7,360 nucleotides of DNA from Chromatiales bacterium (GTDB taxonomy: Bacteria; Pseudomonadota; Gammaproteobacteria; JACCYU01): positions 1 through 7,360 of the forward strand of contig JAPSGG010000065.1 of the NCBI GenBank assembly GCA_031177845.1, given 5' to 3'. Of this stretch, positions 1-6,299 are shown piece after piece; the stretch's first letter is position 1, and every line of letters starts with the position of its first letter. Position numbers and translations under genes: made by a program. A model generated the notes under the pieces. The model saw only the letters and a program-made list of their open reading frames with translations, had not been told where the DNA came from and searched no databases.

Positions 1-411
1 CCCCATGGCGTTGCGGAAACGCTCCCGGTCTTCGGCCATATCGATGGCATTAATGCTCGCGCCGATCATCTCGACGCCGAAGCATTCCAACACGCCTTCG
101 CGCGCCAGGTCCACCGCGCAATTCAGTGCGGTCTGACCGCCCATGGTGGGCAGCAGCGCGTCCGGGCGCTCGCGCTCGATGATAGTAGCAACAGTGGACC
201 ACTCGATGGGCTCGATATAGGTCGAATCGGCCATCTCCGGGTCCGTCATGATAGTGGCCGGGTTGGAGTTCACCAGGATGATGCGATAGCCCTCTTCCCG
301 CAACGCCTTGCACGCCTGGACTCCGGAATAGTCGAACTCGCACGCCTGACCGATAACGATCGGCCCCGCGCCGATAATGAGGATGCTCTGGATGTCGGTG
401 CGTTTGGGCAT
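1..411 (-). CDS. carB: Carbamoyl-phosphate synthase large subunit, N-terminal part (runs off the window)
   Basis: This is the start of the large, synthetase subunit of carbamoyl-phosphate synthetase, which uses ammonia from CarA, bicarbonate and two ATP to make carbamoyl phosphate for arginine and pyrimidines in the cytoplasm. The visible 137 residues begin [20 protein letters not shown] and contain [23 protein letters not shown] and [11 protein letters not shown], all hallmarks of the first pre-ATP-grasp/ATP-grasp half of CarB. The full protein is normally about 1070 residues, so most of it lies outside the window. The ATG at 409-411 gives exactly the family N-terminus. It starts 5 bases after the carA stop, so the two are surely one transcript and probably translationally coupled; I see no strong ribosome binding site. 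Nothing looks damaged. Confidence 0.98.
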   Translation of the reverse strand, partial: MPKRTDIQSILIIGAGPIVIGQACEFDYSGVQACKALREEGYRIILVNSNPATIMTDPEMADSTYIEPIEWSTVATIIERERPDALLPTMGGQTALNCAVDLAREGVLECFGVEMIGASINAIDMAEDRERFRNAMG

Positions 412-416
412 GCGGG

Positions 417-1541
417 TTAACGGGACTCGCGCATTAGCCGTATGAAGTGTTCAAACAGCGGCCGCATGTCCTGTGGACCCGGACTCGCCTCGGGATGGCC
501 TTGAAAGCCGAATGCCGGTTTGTCCTTGTAGTGAATGCCCTGCAGGGTGTTGTCGAACAGCGAGCGGTGCGTGGTGACCACGTTATCCGGGAGGCTCTCT
601 TCGTCGACCGCGAAGCCGTGATTTTGGCTGCTGATCATGACTCGGCCAGTCTTCAGCTCCAGCACCGGATGATTAGCGCCGTGATGACCGAATTTCATCT
701 TGGTGGTGCGGGCACCGCTGGCCAACCCCAGCAACTGATGTCCCAGACAGATCCCGAACGCGGGCACGCCGGCATCCACGATCTTGCGGATGGCCCTGAT
801 CGCATAATCGCAAGGCTCCGGATCGCCGGGGCCGTTCGACAGGAACACGCCATCCGCTTTCATTGCCAACACCTCTTCCGCCGGCGTCTGCGCTGGCACC
901 ACGCTGATGCGGCAGCCGTGATCCCGAAGGATGCGCAGGATATTGCGCTTGACGCCATAGTCGTACGCGACCACGTGATACCGCGGCTCGCAGTTTTTAC
1001 GGTCAGTCCGCTCCAGGGTCCAAGTTCCTTCGGTCCACTCATAGCCTCGCTGCGTGCTGACTTCCTTGGCGAGATCCATCCCTTTAAGCCCGGGAAACGC
1101 CCGCGCCGCCGCGATCGCCCGCTCGTCATTAACCTCACCCGCCATGATGCAGCCGTTCTGGGCCCCTTTCTCTCGCAGTAAGCGCGTCAATCGACGCGTA
1201 TCCACGCCGGCGAGCGCGACCACGTTCTTGCGCTTTAGGTAGTTCGATAATCCCTCCTGACTGCGCCAGTTGCTCAAGCGATTGGGTAGATCGCGCACCA
1301 CTAAACCGCTTGCGAATACGCGCGCGGACTCCTCGTCCTCGGCGTTGGCGCCTACATTGCCAATGTGGGGATACGTGAGGGTTACGATCTGTTTCGCATA
1401 AGAGGGGTCAGTCAAAATCTCCTGATAGCCGGACATGGCGGTGTTAAACACCACCTCGCCGGCCGCTTGACCAATGGCGCCGATAGACTCGCCCCTAAAA
1501 AGGCTGCCGTCCTCCAACGCCAACAGAGCAGGTTTATTCAT
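417..1541 (-). CDS. carA: Carbamoyl-phosphate synthase small (glutaminase) subunit
   Basis: CarA hydrolyses glutamine and channels the ammonia to CarB. From the ATG at 1539-1541 the protein is 374 residues, close to the roughly 380 of E. coli CarA. The N-terminal CPSase small-chain domain includes [20 protein letters not shown] and [10 protein letters not shown]. The class I amidotransferase domain starts near residue 190 and shows FLSNGPGDP, the nucleophile elbow GICLGHQ (Cys265), [10 protein letters not shown] and [10 protein letters not shown] (catalytic His349 and Glu351). An in-frame GTG at 1557-1559 would add six residues, but the ATG gives [12 protein letters not shown], matching the usual start; neither has a clear Shine-Dalgarno sequence. 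The stop is TAA at 417-419. Its own promoter seems to lie at 1598-1626, so carAB may be transcribed independently of dapB upstream. The gene is intact. Confidence 0.98.
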   Translation of the reverse strand: MNKPALLALEDGSLFRGESIGAIGQAAGEVVFNTAMSGYQEILTDPSYAKQIVTLTYPHIGNVGANAEDEESARVFASGLVVRDLPNRLSNWRSQEGLSNYLKRKNVVALAGVDTRRLTRLLREKGAQNGCIMAGEVNDERAIAAARAFPGLKGMDLAKEVSTQRGYEWTEGTWTLERTDRKNCEPRYHVVAYDYGVKRNILRILRDHGCRISVVPAQTPAEEVLAMKADGVFLSNGPGDPEPCDYAIRAIRKIVDAGVPAFGICLGHQLLGLASGARTTKMKFGHHGANHPVLELKTGRVMISSQNHGFAVDEESLPDNVVTTHRSLFDNTLQGIHYKDKPAFGFQGHPEASPGPQDMRPLFEHFIRLMRESR

Positions 1542-1597
1542 GATTGCGAATGCCGACACCGGAAGCGGGAGGGATCTCGCCGAAGTATCCCGCTCGG

Positions 1598-1626
1598 ATT
1601 ATGATAAATGCGGGATTCGATTGTAA
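1598..1626 (-). promoter_or_regulatory. Candidate sigma70 promoter of carAB with a dyad around the -10
   Basis: Read on the minus strand, CATAAT (1598-1603) matches the -10 consensus at five of six positions and lies 17 bases from TTACAA (1621-1626), a weak -35. Transcription would start near 1591, leaving a leader of about 50 bases before the carA ATG. The -10 sits inside an inverted repeat, ATCCCGC at 1587-1593 and GCGGGAT at 1610-1616 (perfect 7-base arms, 16 bases apart), which could be an operator. I do not recognise an ArgR or PurR box here. The promoter is inferred from pattern and position only. Confidence 0.4.
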
Positions 1627-1722
1627 TGGATTGCCCTGCCGATCGCGAACTGAGCCTGTGCCTAGGAGCGGCGGCTTCGTTGCGATCCGCCCTCCTCCCC
1701 TCCTGCGCAGCCCTCGTCCCTA

Positions 1723-1746
1723 CCCCTTCTCCAGGGGGAGAAGGGG
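1723..1746. repeat. GC-rich perfect hairpin, probable dispersed intergenic palindrome
   Basis: CCCCTTCTCC (1723-1732) and GGAGAAGGGG (1737-1746) form a perfect 10-base stem with a 4-base loop. The form resembles the dispersed CCCTCTCC/GGAGAGGG palindromes common between genes in Xanthomonas, Pseudomonas and other gammaproteobacteria, whose spurious translations give SPSPPGEG-like peptides; that string is visible here on the minus strand. It lies after the dapB stop in the direction of transcription, so the transcript could fold and slow polymerase or protect the dapB 3' end. There is no following T-run on either strand, so it is not a classic intrinsic terminator. Confidence 0.6.
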
Positions 1747-1829
1747 ACATTTGTATTCTCTCTTTGTGGGCGAGATAGCGGGGGCCGGAGCGTGTCGGAA
1801 TGGAGCGAGAGAGCGATCTGGAGATGGCT

Positions 1830-2711
<882 letters not shown>

Positions 2712-2724
2712 TTACTGCTAGCTA

Positions 2725-2752
2725 AATATAAGTTATAACTAAACCTACTCAA
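2725..2752 (-). promoter_or_regulatory. Candidate dapB promoter
   Basis: On the minus strand TTGAGT (2747-2752) and TATATT (2725-2730) are spaced by 16 bases and match the sigma70 -35 and -10 boxes at four and five of six positions. Transcription would begin near 2718, about 60 bases before the dapB ATG. A promoter is expected here because the plus-strand block cuts dapB off from the dnaK-dnaJ transcript. The -35 lies within the palindrome at 2745-2759 and the spacer contains AGTTATAACT (2731-2740), so the site may be regulated. Confidence 0.4.
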
Positions 2753-2759
2753 TGAGTAG
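2745..2759. promoter_or_regulatory. Perfect 7-base inverted repeat in the dapB/YezD-gene divergent region, possible operator
   Basis: CTACTCA (2745-2751), one central base, and TGAGTAG (2753-2759) form a perfect dyad in the AT-rich divergent region between dapB and the YezD-family gene. ATGAGTAG also occurs directly repeated at 2675-2682, close to the dapB start. A second perfect palindrome, AGTTATAACT, lies at 2731-2740. Such symmetry suits a dimeric regulator, but I recognise no specific factor. No convincing plus-strand promoter for the YezD-family gene can be fixed; TTACTG (2712-2717) and TATAAC (2734-2739), 16 bases apart, are the best weak candidate. Confidence 0.35.
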
Positions 2760-2826
2760 ACAAAATGTTATTTCCCCTAAGGATCCGACGCGGGCTAGCA
2801 TGCGCCCAGCTTGAAGACACACTGTT

Positions 2827-2830
2827 GGAG
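2827..2830 (+). promoter_or_regulatory. Ribosome binding site fixing the start of the YezD-family gene
   Basis: GGAG lies 7 bases before the ATG at 2838. It favours that start over an in-frame TTG at 2811, which would add nine residues with no family resemblance and would place this site inside the coding region. Confidence 0.6.
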
Positions 2831-2837
2831 CGCAAAC

Positions 2838-3035
2838 ATGCTTGACGACAATCAAATCCATGATCTCGTCAGTCCGAATATGTCATCCGCGACTGTCGAG
2901 CGTATTCTTCAGGCCCTCAAAGGCCTACGTTACGGTGCCGTCGAGCTCCTCATCCATGACGGCCGAGTCGTTCAAATCGAGCGCAAAGAAAAGGTTCGCC
3001 TCGAAATCTCAAGCGACAAGCGCTCCGGCCGCTGA
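2838..3035 (+). CDS. YezD/OscA-family small protein (DUF2292)
   Basis: A 65-residue protein with the DUF2292 core between residues 19 and 55: VERILQALKGLRYGAVELLI followed by HDGRVVQIERKEKVRL. The family is short, soluble and predicted as a small helix-plus-strands domain; no signal peptide or membrane segment is visible. Its biochemical role is unknown. In pseudomonads the related OscA is encoded next to sbp and is linked to growth on organosulfur compounds during sulfur starvation and chromate stress. Here it is the first gene of a plus-strand block containing a porin and sulfate-transport remnants, which fits that link. It is the only member of the block with no visible lesion. The start is the ATG at 2838 with GGAG 7 bases upstream; the stop is TGA at 3033-3035. 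Transcription would start in the AT-rich region shared with dapB. Confidence 0.85.
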   Translation: MLDDNQIHDLVSPNMSSATVERILQALKGLRYGAVELLIHDGRVVQIERKEKVRLEISSDKRSGR

Positions 3036-3050
3036 GGCTTCGTTACTTTA

Positions 3051-3113
3051 CCAGACCACTGGAGCATTTCTACAACCCACTCGTTAGTCGCAAGGCTGAC
3101 CAGACCACCGGAG
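3051..3113 (+). repeat. Two 14-base near-identical direct repeats upstream of the porin gene
   Basis: CCAGACCACTGGAG (3051-3064) and CCAGACCACCGGAG (3100-3113) differ at one base and start 49 bases apart in the 106-base gap between the YezD-family gene and the porin. The first copy also has a short CCAG/CTGG dyad. They could be paired binding sites in the porin leader or the mark of a small tandem duplication. The rest of the gap holds only the porin ribosome binding site (AAGGA near 3128-3132). Confidence 0.5.
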
Positions 3114-3141
3114 GCTGTGATGCGTAAAAGGAACTACAACC

Positions 3142-4478
3142 ATGTCACGCTTACGGTTAAATCGGTCGGCGGTTCTGTTCGCCAGTGCGGCGACGCTTCA
3201 CGGCGTCGCGTTCGCGGAGCCAGTCAGTCAGGAAGATCTCGACGCGCTGGATCTAAAGATCCGCATTCTCGAGCGCAAGCTCGAGATTGAAAGGGAGGAG
3301 GAGGCGAAAGCAGAAGCAACCACTGCTTCTGCAAGCGAAAACGGCTTCACTATAGAGTCAGGCGATGGCGCCTTCACACTGAAGCTCAAAGGGCTGGTGC
3401 AAGGCGATAGCCGCGTCTTCATCGACGACGAAGATACCGCTAACGACACCTTCTTCGTGCGTCGCGCCCGCCCGACGCTGGAGGGCACGGTCGGCGACTT
3501 TGTTTCATTCAAGCTGATGCCGGATTTCGGCGGCTCCAGCATTTCGCTGATCGACGCCTACCTCGACGTCGAAGCAGTGCCTGCTGCCATCTTACGGGCG
3601 GGCAAGTTCAAAAGGCCGGTGGGTCTCGAACGCCTGCAGTCTGCTAGCAACCTTCACATGATCGAGCGCGGTTATCCGACCGAGCTTGCTCCCAACCGGG
3701 ACATCGGCCTGCAACTATACACAGGCGGACTGATCAACGGGAAGCCGGACAGCCCCTTTACTTATGCCCTCGCCATTGCCAACGGCACACCCGACGGCCG
3801 AGACTCGCCGATAACCAACCCCGATGACAACTTCGAGTCTGCAGTGCGTGTCTTCGCTGAACCGATTAAGGGCTTAGACATCGGTATCGCCGGCAGCTTC
3901 GGCGACAAGGAAGGTGGCGCGGGCGACGATGCGGAAGACTTCCTGCCGCGTTATCGCAGTCCCGCGCAGCAGACGATTTTCACGTACGCCGAGACCACGG
4001 CTGCCGATGGCCAGCACCTGCGCTGGTCACCTCAAAGCTACTACTATGTGGGGCCGTTTGGTGTGCTGGCCGGCCGAATACATCCAGTCAGAACTCGCCG
4101 TCACGAACGGCGTGGTCAGCGATACGCTCTCGCACAAAGCGGCGCAGGCTACTTGCCGTCTTCGTGCTCACAGGCGAAGACGCCAGCTTTGCGGGCATCA
4201 CGCCCGACAAGCCCATCGGTAGCAGCGGCTGGGGTACCTGGGAACTGGCGGCGCGTTACTCGTGGCTTGAGCTAGACGACGACAACTTCCCGCTCTACGC
4301 CGATCCGACCGACGCCGTTTCCGAAGCCAAAACCTGGGGCATCGGTGTCAATTGGTATCTCACCAAAAACCTCAAAGCCGTGCTCGATTACTTCCAGAGC
4401 GACTTCGACGCGTTCGACGGCGCTGCGGATTTTTCCGATGAAAAGGCCGTGCTGTCGCGCCTGCAGGTAAGTTTCTGA
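3142..4478 (+). pseudogene. OprO/OprP-type anion porin, broken by two frameshifts
   Basis: With two frame corrections this encodes a protein of about 444 residues resembling phosphate-selective porins O/P, trimeric outer-membrane beta-barrels for anions. The start is the ATG at 3142 with AAGGA about 9 bases upstream. A Sec signal peptide ends at VAFA (residue 25), followed by a charged coiled-coil segment (about 28-56) and the barrel. Family strings include FFVRRARPTLEG, AGKFKRPVGLERLQSA and ELAPNRDIGLQL. The reading frame is open to about 4070, shifts by +1 at GGCCGGCC (4068-4075), shifts again by +1 at ACTTGCC (about 4151-4157), and ends in LSRLQVSF with the terminal Phe used for outer-membrane assembly. 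Unshifted translation would stop near 4275 with a nonsense tail, leaving an incomplete barrel. In this cluster it would have passed sulfate; the substrate is inferred from context. Confidence 0.88.
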
Positions 4479-4497
4479 ACCTCATTCCAATCTAGCT

Positions 4498-4503
4498 AAG
4501 GAG
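4498..4503 (+). promoter_or_regulatory. Shine-Dalgarno site of sbp
   Basis: AAGGAG lies 7 bases before the ATG at 4511, an almost ideal site. It shows that sbp really began at 4511 with MNLNIRPWAAAVSTAAIS, even though that frame now ends after 31 codons because of the first frameshift. Confidence 0.7.
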
Positions 4504-4510
4504 CATAGCC

Positions 4511-5345
4511 ATGAACCTTAACATACGACCTTGGGCCGCGGCGGTCAGCACGGCTGCGATTTCGGTGCCGTGCCGCTTGTCTCGGCCGAGGAGTATGAGC
4601 TGCTGAACGTCTCATACGATCCGACCCGCGAACTGTATGCGGAGTACAACCAGGCATTTGCGAAGTACTACAAGGGAAAGACCGGCGACACCGTGAGGAT
4701 CAACCAGTCGCTACGGCGGCTCGGGCAGTCAGGCCCGGGCCGTCATCGACGGCTTGAAGGCCGATATCGTGACGCTGGCGACCGAGGCCGAGCTCATCCC
4801 GACCGACTGGCAACACGCCTACCGAACAATAGTGCGCCTTACACCTCCACCATCGTTTTCCTGGTGCGCAAGGGCAATCGCAAGGGCATCAAGGACTGGG
4901 GCGATCTCATCAAGCCGGGCATCGGCATCATCACACCGAACCGGAAAACTCCGGCGGTGCCTGTTGGAACTACTTGGCTGCGTGGGGCTCGGCACTCAAA
5001 GAGTATGGCTCCGAGATCAGGGCGCGGGAATACATCACGAAGCTCTACAGGAACGTCCCCGTGCTGGACTCCGGCGCGTGCGGCAGCACGACTACATTCG
5101 TGCAGCGCGGCACTCGCGAGACAGCAGCGGCCCACCTTGAATATCTGTATAGCAAGGTAGGCCAAGAGATCGCGGGTAAGCATTTCTACCGCCCGCACGA
5201 TCCGGATATTGCTGCGAAGTATGAAGATCAATTCGCGCAGGTGCCGATGATCACCATCGCCGATTTCGGCGGCAGGGCCAAGGCGTAAGAGAAGCACTTC
5301 AACGACGGCGGCATCTTCGACCGGATCCACAGCGAGGGACGTTAA
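4511..5345 (+). pseudogene. sbp: Periplasmic sulfate-binding protein, heavily degraded
   Basis: Sbp captures sulfate (or thiosulfate) in the periplasm for the CysTWA transporter and is normally about 335 residues. Family strings remain in different frames: a signal peptide from 4511, then LLNVSYDPTRELYAEYNQAF, GLKADIVTLA, RLPNNSAPYTSTIVFLVRKG, KDWGDLIKPG, NYLAAWGSALK, NVPVLDSGA, STTTFVQRG, LEYLYSKVGQEIAG and HFNDGGIFDRI. Frame changes occur near 4560-4575, 4711-4713 (an extra base), 4809-4817 and 4945-4950. About ten codons are missing after VTLA (near 4775) and about 50 after FVQRG (near 5111), removing the AWENE segment that shapes the ligand cleft. TAA at 5286-5288 replaces a usual Gln before the last 18 codons. 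It cannot make a working protein. It starts 32 bases after the porin and ends 2 bases before molbindin. Confidence 0.92.
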
Positions 5346-5347
5346 AC

Positions 5348-5560
5348 ATGACGATGGCAATAAATACGCGTAACTAATTCCGCGGCACCGTATTGCGGAT
5401 CAACGACCGCCCGGTCGTCTCCGAGGTGGAGATGGAGACGAAAGCAGGCGTCATTACCGCGGTGGTGACCTCCAGCTCCATAAGAGGCGTCGGCCTGGAA
5501 GTCGGTGACGAAGCGGTGGCCTTATTCAAGTCCACCGAGGCCCTCATCGGCAAGCTGTAG
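5348..5560 (+). pseudogene. mop: Molbindin-like Mop/TOBE-domain protein with an early stop codon
   Basis: Apart from one stop, the frame encodes 70 residues of a single Mop/TOBE domain: FRGTVLRINDRPVVSEVEME, then AGVITAVVTSSSIRGVGLEV and GDEAVALFKSTEALIGKL. Molbindins bind molybdate (sometimes tungstate or sulfate-like oxyanions) in the cytoplasm as oligomers; the same fold ends many ModC and CysA-type ATPases. Codon 10 is TAA (5375-5377) in a context, RN-stop-FRGT, where relatives have Gln (RNQFRGT), consistent with a C-to-T change of CAA. No good internal start follows at once, and strand one contains the stop, so re-initiation would give a truncated fold. It starts 2 bases after the sbp stop, as expected for an operon. 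Confidence 0.85.
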
Positions 5561-5570
5561 CCCAACAAGC

Positions 5571-5574
5571 GGAG
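5571..5574 (+). promoter_or_regulatory. Ribosome binding site before the amidotransferase GTG start
   Basis: GGAG lies 10 bases before GTG at 5585. An ATG at 5583-5585 overlaps but reads only Met-Cys-Ala before TGA, so GTG is the only start that gives the conserved MCLMIHKP N-terminus. Confidence 0.45.
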
Positions 5575-5584
5575 CGCTAGGCAT

Positions 5585-6214
5585 GTGTGCCTGATGATCC
5601 ACAAGCCACCTTACGCAGTCATTCCAGAGAGCCTGATTCGCATCGCCAGGGCCTATGATGGAGGAAGCTCGGGCCTGATGGGTATCGGCAAAGATCGCCG
5701 ATTGCTGCTGGAGCGCGGTCACCGGCTCAACGTGAACGAGTTGCTGGTGCTGGAGCCCGAGCTGCGCGGCGCAGAATACGTACTGCATCTGTGCCAGCCT
5801 AGGCGCGACGATTCGGTGAGCAGCAACGTGTATCCCTTCGAAGTCACGGAAGGCATCTACCTGATGCACAGTGGTGCGCTGCGCCTCAAGGCGCGCGTGC
5901 CGGGAAAATCGGATACCTGGCATCTTGTACACGATCTGCTGCGGCCGCTGGTGACACGATGGGATAGCCTGTTTGAGGATCCGAGCTTTGCCGCCCTTTG
6001 GTCTGTTCTGGAGGAGGGCCTGCGCCCTGACAACAGACTGGCACTATTGGGTTACCCACGGCGTCGCTTCATCATCATTAATCGCGAGCATCGTATCGAT
6101 ATCCTCTGGCGAGTTAATTTGCGTGAAGTTGCCGCGCGGCAACCCCGAGCACGACCGTCTCAAGCAGGGCGATCGAGTTTACCTGCGGCCGCTCAAACAG
6201 CGGGTATTTCTTAA
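5585..6214 (+). CDS. Class II glutamine amidotransferase-like protein, 3'-truncated and probably decaying
   Basis: The open frame of 209 codons begins MCLMIHKP; in class II (Ntn) amidotransferases Met is removed and Cys2 becomes the nucleophile. Family-like strings follow: LRGAEYVLHL, NVYPFEVTEGIYLMH, KSDTWHLVHDLLRPL and IIINREHRIDILW (to about residue 175). From about 6100 the family ends and the last 30-odd residues are an out-of-frame reading of a cysA remnant, so the C-terminus is lost. Within the domain the usual HNG turn, whose Asn helps form the oxyanion hole, is HSG (Ser96, 5870-5872), and the Arg-rich segment after LHL reads CQPRRDD, starting with Cys70. The start context ATGTGTGCC looks like ATGTGCC with a duplicated TG. 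The natural substrate of this subfamily is unknown to me. I infer a dying gene, though the frame is open. Confidence 0.65.
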   Translation: MCLMIHKPPYAVIPESLIRIARAYDGGSSGLMGIGKDRRLLLERGHRLNVNELLVLEPELRGAEYVLHLCQPRRDDSVSSNVYPFEVTEGIYLMHSGALRLKARVPGKSDTWHLVHDLLRPLVTRWDSLFEDPSFAALWSVLEEGLRPDNRLALLGYPRRRFIIINREHRIDILWRVNLREVAARQPRARPSQAGRSSLPAAAQTAGIS

Positions 6215-6278
6215 AGCCAGCACGGTGGCGAGCAGCGAGCGAGCTACAGGAGGCGAAGCCAATAGCCGATCAACCTAG
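6105..6278 (+). pseudogene. cysA: 3' remnant of a CysA-like sulfate-transport ATPase gene
   Basis: In a frame different from the amidotransferase, SGELICVKLPRGNPEHDRLK followed by QGDRVYLRPLKQRVFL matches the C-terminal, TOBE-like end of sulfate ABC ATPases (relatives read GELIEVELPRE...LKxGDRVYLRPRxxRVF). About 36 codons are recognisable, and the frame continues through an unremarkable tail to TAG at 6276-6278. The ATPase core (Walker A, signature, Walker B; about 320 codons) is absent, as are cysT and cysW, which normally lie between sbp and cysA. The fragment follows directly on amidotransferase sequence near 6100, so one deletion probably removed about 3 kb. It ends 21 bases before the convergent dnaJ stop. 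The match is short, so the call depends partly on the neighbours. Confidence 0.7.
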
Positions 6279-6299
6279 ATGCGGTCTACAGAATGCACA

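Larger units (their letters stand above)
1542..1829. other. Intergenic region between dapB and carA
   Basis: This 288-base gap has no gene I can support. Translations on either strand are low-complexity products of GC-rich sequence with no family resemblance. It contains the candidate carAB promoter at its carA end and a strong hairpin in the middle (1723-1746). Just upstream of the hairpin, 1641-1715 is GC-rich with a pyrimidine-rich run on the plus strand and weak complementarity (GGCGG and CCGCC arms near 1670-1692). That part may be a degenerate copy of an intergenic repeat but cannot be assigned. Confidence 0.6.

Noticed and set aside
447..1181. Long plus-strand open frame of 244 codons opposite carA.
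   Set aside because: It is antisense to an unmistakable carA and its translation has no family resemblance; long shadows are expected in GC-rich genes.
4068..4157. Programmed ribosomal frameshifting in the porin.
   Set aside because: Two shifts are needed, neither at a recognised slippery heptamer with a following structure, and this porin family is not known to use recoding.
4839..5360. Minus-strand open frame of 173 codons opposite sbp.
   Set aside because: The plus strand carries clear Sbp homology; the minus frame is its antisense and matches no family I know.
5286..5377. Both in-frame TAA codons (late in sbp, early in mop) fall where relatives have Gln, hinting at a genetic code with TAA read as Gln.
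   Set aside because: carA and dnaJ end with TAA exactly at the family's normal C-terminus, and sbp also has frameshifts and deletions. Simple CAA-to-TAA changes in decaying genes explain both.
3142..5560. Frameshifts as sequencing or assembly errors.
   Set aside because: carB, carA, dapB and dnaJ, together about as long as the island, show no indel. Large deletions, nonsense codons and active-site substitutions in the island are not typical read errors. Reads could still revise single sites.
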